Source: Methanotrichaceae archaeon (GTDB lineage Archaea; Halobacteriota; Methanosarcinia; Methanotrichales; Methanotrichaceae). From it: a stretch of 8,529 bases of DNA. The stretch covers positions 1 to 8,529 of the forward strand of contig DUKF01000153.1 of assembly GCA_013329455.1 (NCBI GenBank), read 5' to 3'. Below are positions 6,912 to 8,529 of the stretch, piece after piece. The notes beneath the pieces are model-generated. The model searched no databases, was not told the origin of the DNA, and worked only from the letters and a program-made list of their open reading frames with translations. Position 1 is the first letter of the stretch; every line of letters begins with the position of its first letter. Position numbers and translations under genes: made by a program.

Positions 6912-6959
6912 TCCGGAGATCTGGGGAGAAAAGTGCGCAAAAATATTCGGTATTTGGAT

Positions 6960-6967
6960 AAGGAGGG
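6960..6967 (+). promoter_or_regulatory. Strong Shine-Dalgarno sequence that fixes the acs GTG start
   Basis: AAGGAGGG ends 6 nt before the GTG at 6974 and matches the archaeal 16S rRNA 3' tail well. It is the strongest ribosome-binding site in the window. An in-frame TAA at 6959-6961 overlaps its 5' end, so translation of this frame cannot start farther upstream. Together these make GTG 6974 the start. Confidence 0.8.
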
Positions 6968-6973
6968 TTTAAA

Positions 6974-8529
6974 GTGGCTGGAGAAGGAAAAACTGGAACG
7001 ACAAAAGTATTGCAGGAAGAGACCCGAATTTTTGAGCCGCCCGCAGACCTGGTGGAGAACTCCAACGTCATGAAGTGGATGAAGAAGAAGGGGTTCAAGA
7101 CCGAGAAGGAGCTGCGTGAGTGGTGTTCCGAAAACTACGTCGAGTTCTGGGACGAGATGGCCAAGGATTACGTCGACTGGTTCAAGCCTTACACCAAGGT
7201 GATGGACGACTCGAATATGCCCTACTTCAAGTGGTTCACCGGCGGCTTGGTCAACATGACCTACAACGCTGTGGACAGGCATGCCAAAGGGGCCAAGAAG
7301 GACAAGTTGGCTTACATATGGGTCCCCGAGCCTGTCGATCAAGAGACCCAGCATATCACCTATGGTGATCTTTACAAAGAGGTAAATAAGTTCGCCAACG
7401 GTCTGAAGAGCCTGGGCATCACGAAGGGAGATAGGGTTAGCCTCTACATGCCCATGATCCCACAGCTGCCCATCGCCATGCTGGCCTGCGCCAAGCTAGG
7501 CGCCATCCACAGCATAGTCTTCTCCGGTTTCAGTGCCAAGGGGTTCGGAGACAGGGTGAAAGACTGTGAAGCAAAGGTTGCCATCACCACAGACGGGTTC
7601 TACAGGCGCGGAAAGCCGATGCCTCTGAAGGCCAACGCCGATGAAGCCGTCGCCGATGCGCCAAGCATCGAGCACGTGATCGTCTACAAGAGAACTGGCA
7701 TAGACGTAGACTGGAAAGAGGGACGAGACGTATGGTGGCACGACCTGATTGAGGGGCAGTCAGAGGAATGTGAGCCCGAGCAGCTGGACCCCGAGCACAG
7801 GCTCTTCATCCTTTACACCTCCGGAACCACCGGCAAGCCCAAGGGTATCGAGCACGCCCAGGGCGGCTACATCGTTGGACCTGCTCAGACTTTGGACTGG
7901 GTCTTCGACATTAAAGAGAACGACGTCTGGTGGTGCACAGCTGATATCGGATGGATCACGGGCCACTCCTACATCGTCTACGGACCGCTCTGCCTCGGTG
8001 CGACCAGCATGATGTACGAGGGATCTCCAGACTTCCCAGACTTCGGAAGGTGGTGGAAGATCATAGAGGAGAACAAGGTATCAGTTCTCTACACCGCGCC
8101 CACGGCGATAAGGATGTTCATGAAGCAGGGCGAAGAGTGGCCTGCTAAGTTCGACCTCTCAAGCCTCAGGCTTCTTGGATCTGTCGGCGAGCCGATCAAC
8201 CCCGAGGCCTGGATTTGGTACCGCGACAACATGGGTGCAGGCAAGCTCCAGATCATGGACACTTGGTGGCAGACCGAGACAGGGACGTTCCTCAACTCAC
8301 CGCTGCCGATCACTCCACTGAAGCCAGGATCGTGCTGCTTCCCGCTGCCCGGATTCAACATCAACGTCTATGACGAGGAGGGCAACGAGGTCCCGCTGGG
8401 AGAAGGCGGCAACATAGTGAGCGAGACTCCCTGGCCTTCGATGCTCCGGGCCTTCTACAAGGACACAGAGAGGTACCAGAAGGAATACTGGTCCGTGTAC
8501 TGGGATACCCCCAAGCGCGGCACCTACCT
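6974..8529 (+). CDS. acs: Acetyl-CoA synthetase (acetate-CoA ligase, AMP-forming), 3' end missing
   Basis: Acs activates acetate with ATP to acetyl-AMP and then acetyl-CoA. In Methanothrix-type methanogens this replaces the acetate kinase/phosphotransacetylase route and feeds acetyl-CoA to CO dehydrogenase/acetyl-CoA synthase. The frame is open from GTG 6974 to the window end (518 full codons); full-length enzymes are about 650-680 residues. The N-terminal Acs domain covers about 20-125. Next come the nucleotide-binding loop [11 protein letters not shown] (281-291), [19 protein letters not shown] (321-339), [10 protein letters not shown] (371-380), [12 protein letters not shown] (402-413) and DTWWQTETG (429-437). 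The last holds the tryptophan (W432 by pattern) that limits the pocket to acetate. The C-terminal domain, with the YxTGD-type motif and catalytic acetylatable lysine, is outside the window. Minor departures are Thr438 after TETG, where Gly is usual, and GSCCFPLPG (452-460). Its own promoter region and strong RBS suggest high, separately controlled expression. Confidence 0.96.
   Translation, partial: MAGEGKTGTTKVLQEETRIFEPPADLVENSNVMKWMKKKGFKTEKELREWCSENYVEFWDEMAKDYVDWFKPYTKVMDDSNMPYFKWFTGGLVNMTYNAVDRHAKGAKKDKLAYIWVPEPVDQETQHITYGDLYKEVNKFANGLKSLGITKGDRVSLYMPMIPQLPIAMLACAKLGAIHSIVFSGFSAKGFGDRVKDCEAKVAITTDGFYRRGKPMPLKANADEAVADAPSIEHVIVYKRTGIDVDWKEGRDVWWHDLIEGQSEECEPEQLDPEHRLFILYTSGTTGKPKGIEHAQGGYIVGPAQTLDWVFDIKENDVWWCTADIGWITGHSYIVYGPLCLGATSMMYEGSPDFPDFGRWWKIIEENKVSVLYTAPTAIRMFMKQGEEWPAKFDLSSLRLLGSVGEPINPEAWIWYRDNMGAGKLQIMDTWWQTETGTFLNSPLPITPLKPGSCCFPLPGFNINVYDEEGNEVPLGEGGNIVSETPWPSMLRAFYKDTERYQKEYWSVYWDTPKRGTY

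Noticed and set aside
6719..7354. A minus-strand open frame of 211 codons covering the acs upstream region
   Set aside because: Its first half is antisense to the acs coding region and the rest runs through AT-rich promoter DNA. No domain is recognisable.

Overview
The window reads as ordinary chromosome from a methanogenic archaeon, most likely an aceticlastic Methanothrix (Methanosaeta)-type organism. The sequence-level reasons are GC-rich coding regions, TATA-box promoters placed as in Archaea, one apparently leaderless gene, the archaeal form of CobT, an archaeal/eukaryotic-type tRNA methylthiotransferase, and a large AMP-forming acetyl-CoA synthetase with its own long intergenic region. 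The genus is an inference from gene content and the look of the Acs protein. No database search was run.

Layout: positions 1-1574 (minus strand) carry most of a phosphoenolpyruvate synthase, cut at its 3' end by the window edge. A 175-bp divergent intergenic region with one near-symmetric TATA element separates it from moeA (1750-2928, plus). A 145-bp gap then holds a perfect 17-bp palindrome and a TATA box set for leaderless transcription of cobT (3074-4111). Next come an AI-2E-family membrane protein (4207-5415) and, 36 bp later, a radical-SAM tRNA methylthiotransferase (5452-6687), probably co-transcribed. A 286-bp AT-rich intergenic region follows, with T-tracts, a 12-bp direct repeat and two potential hairpins. 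It leads to an acetyl-CoA synthetase (6974 to the end) that is cut at its C-terminus.

The recognised genes fit one lifestyle. Acs activates acetate for aceticlastic methanogenesis and biosynthesis. PpsA turns pyruvate into PEP for gluconeogenesis. MoeA inserts Mo or W into the pterin cofactor used by formylmethanofuran dehydrogenase. CobT supplies the lower-ligand nucleotide of the cobamides used by methyltransferases. The tRNA enzyme is translation housekeeping, and the membrane protein's substrate is unknown.

I found no mobile element, CRISPR array, tRNA, rRNA or defence system, and no clearly new multi-gene system. The points most worth checking are regulatory: the structured acs upstream region and the palindrome in front of cobT.
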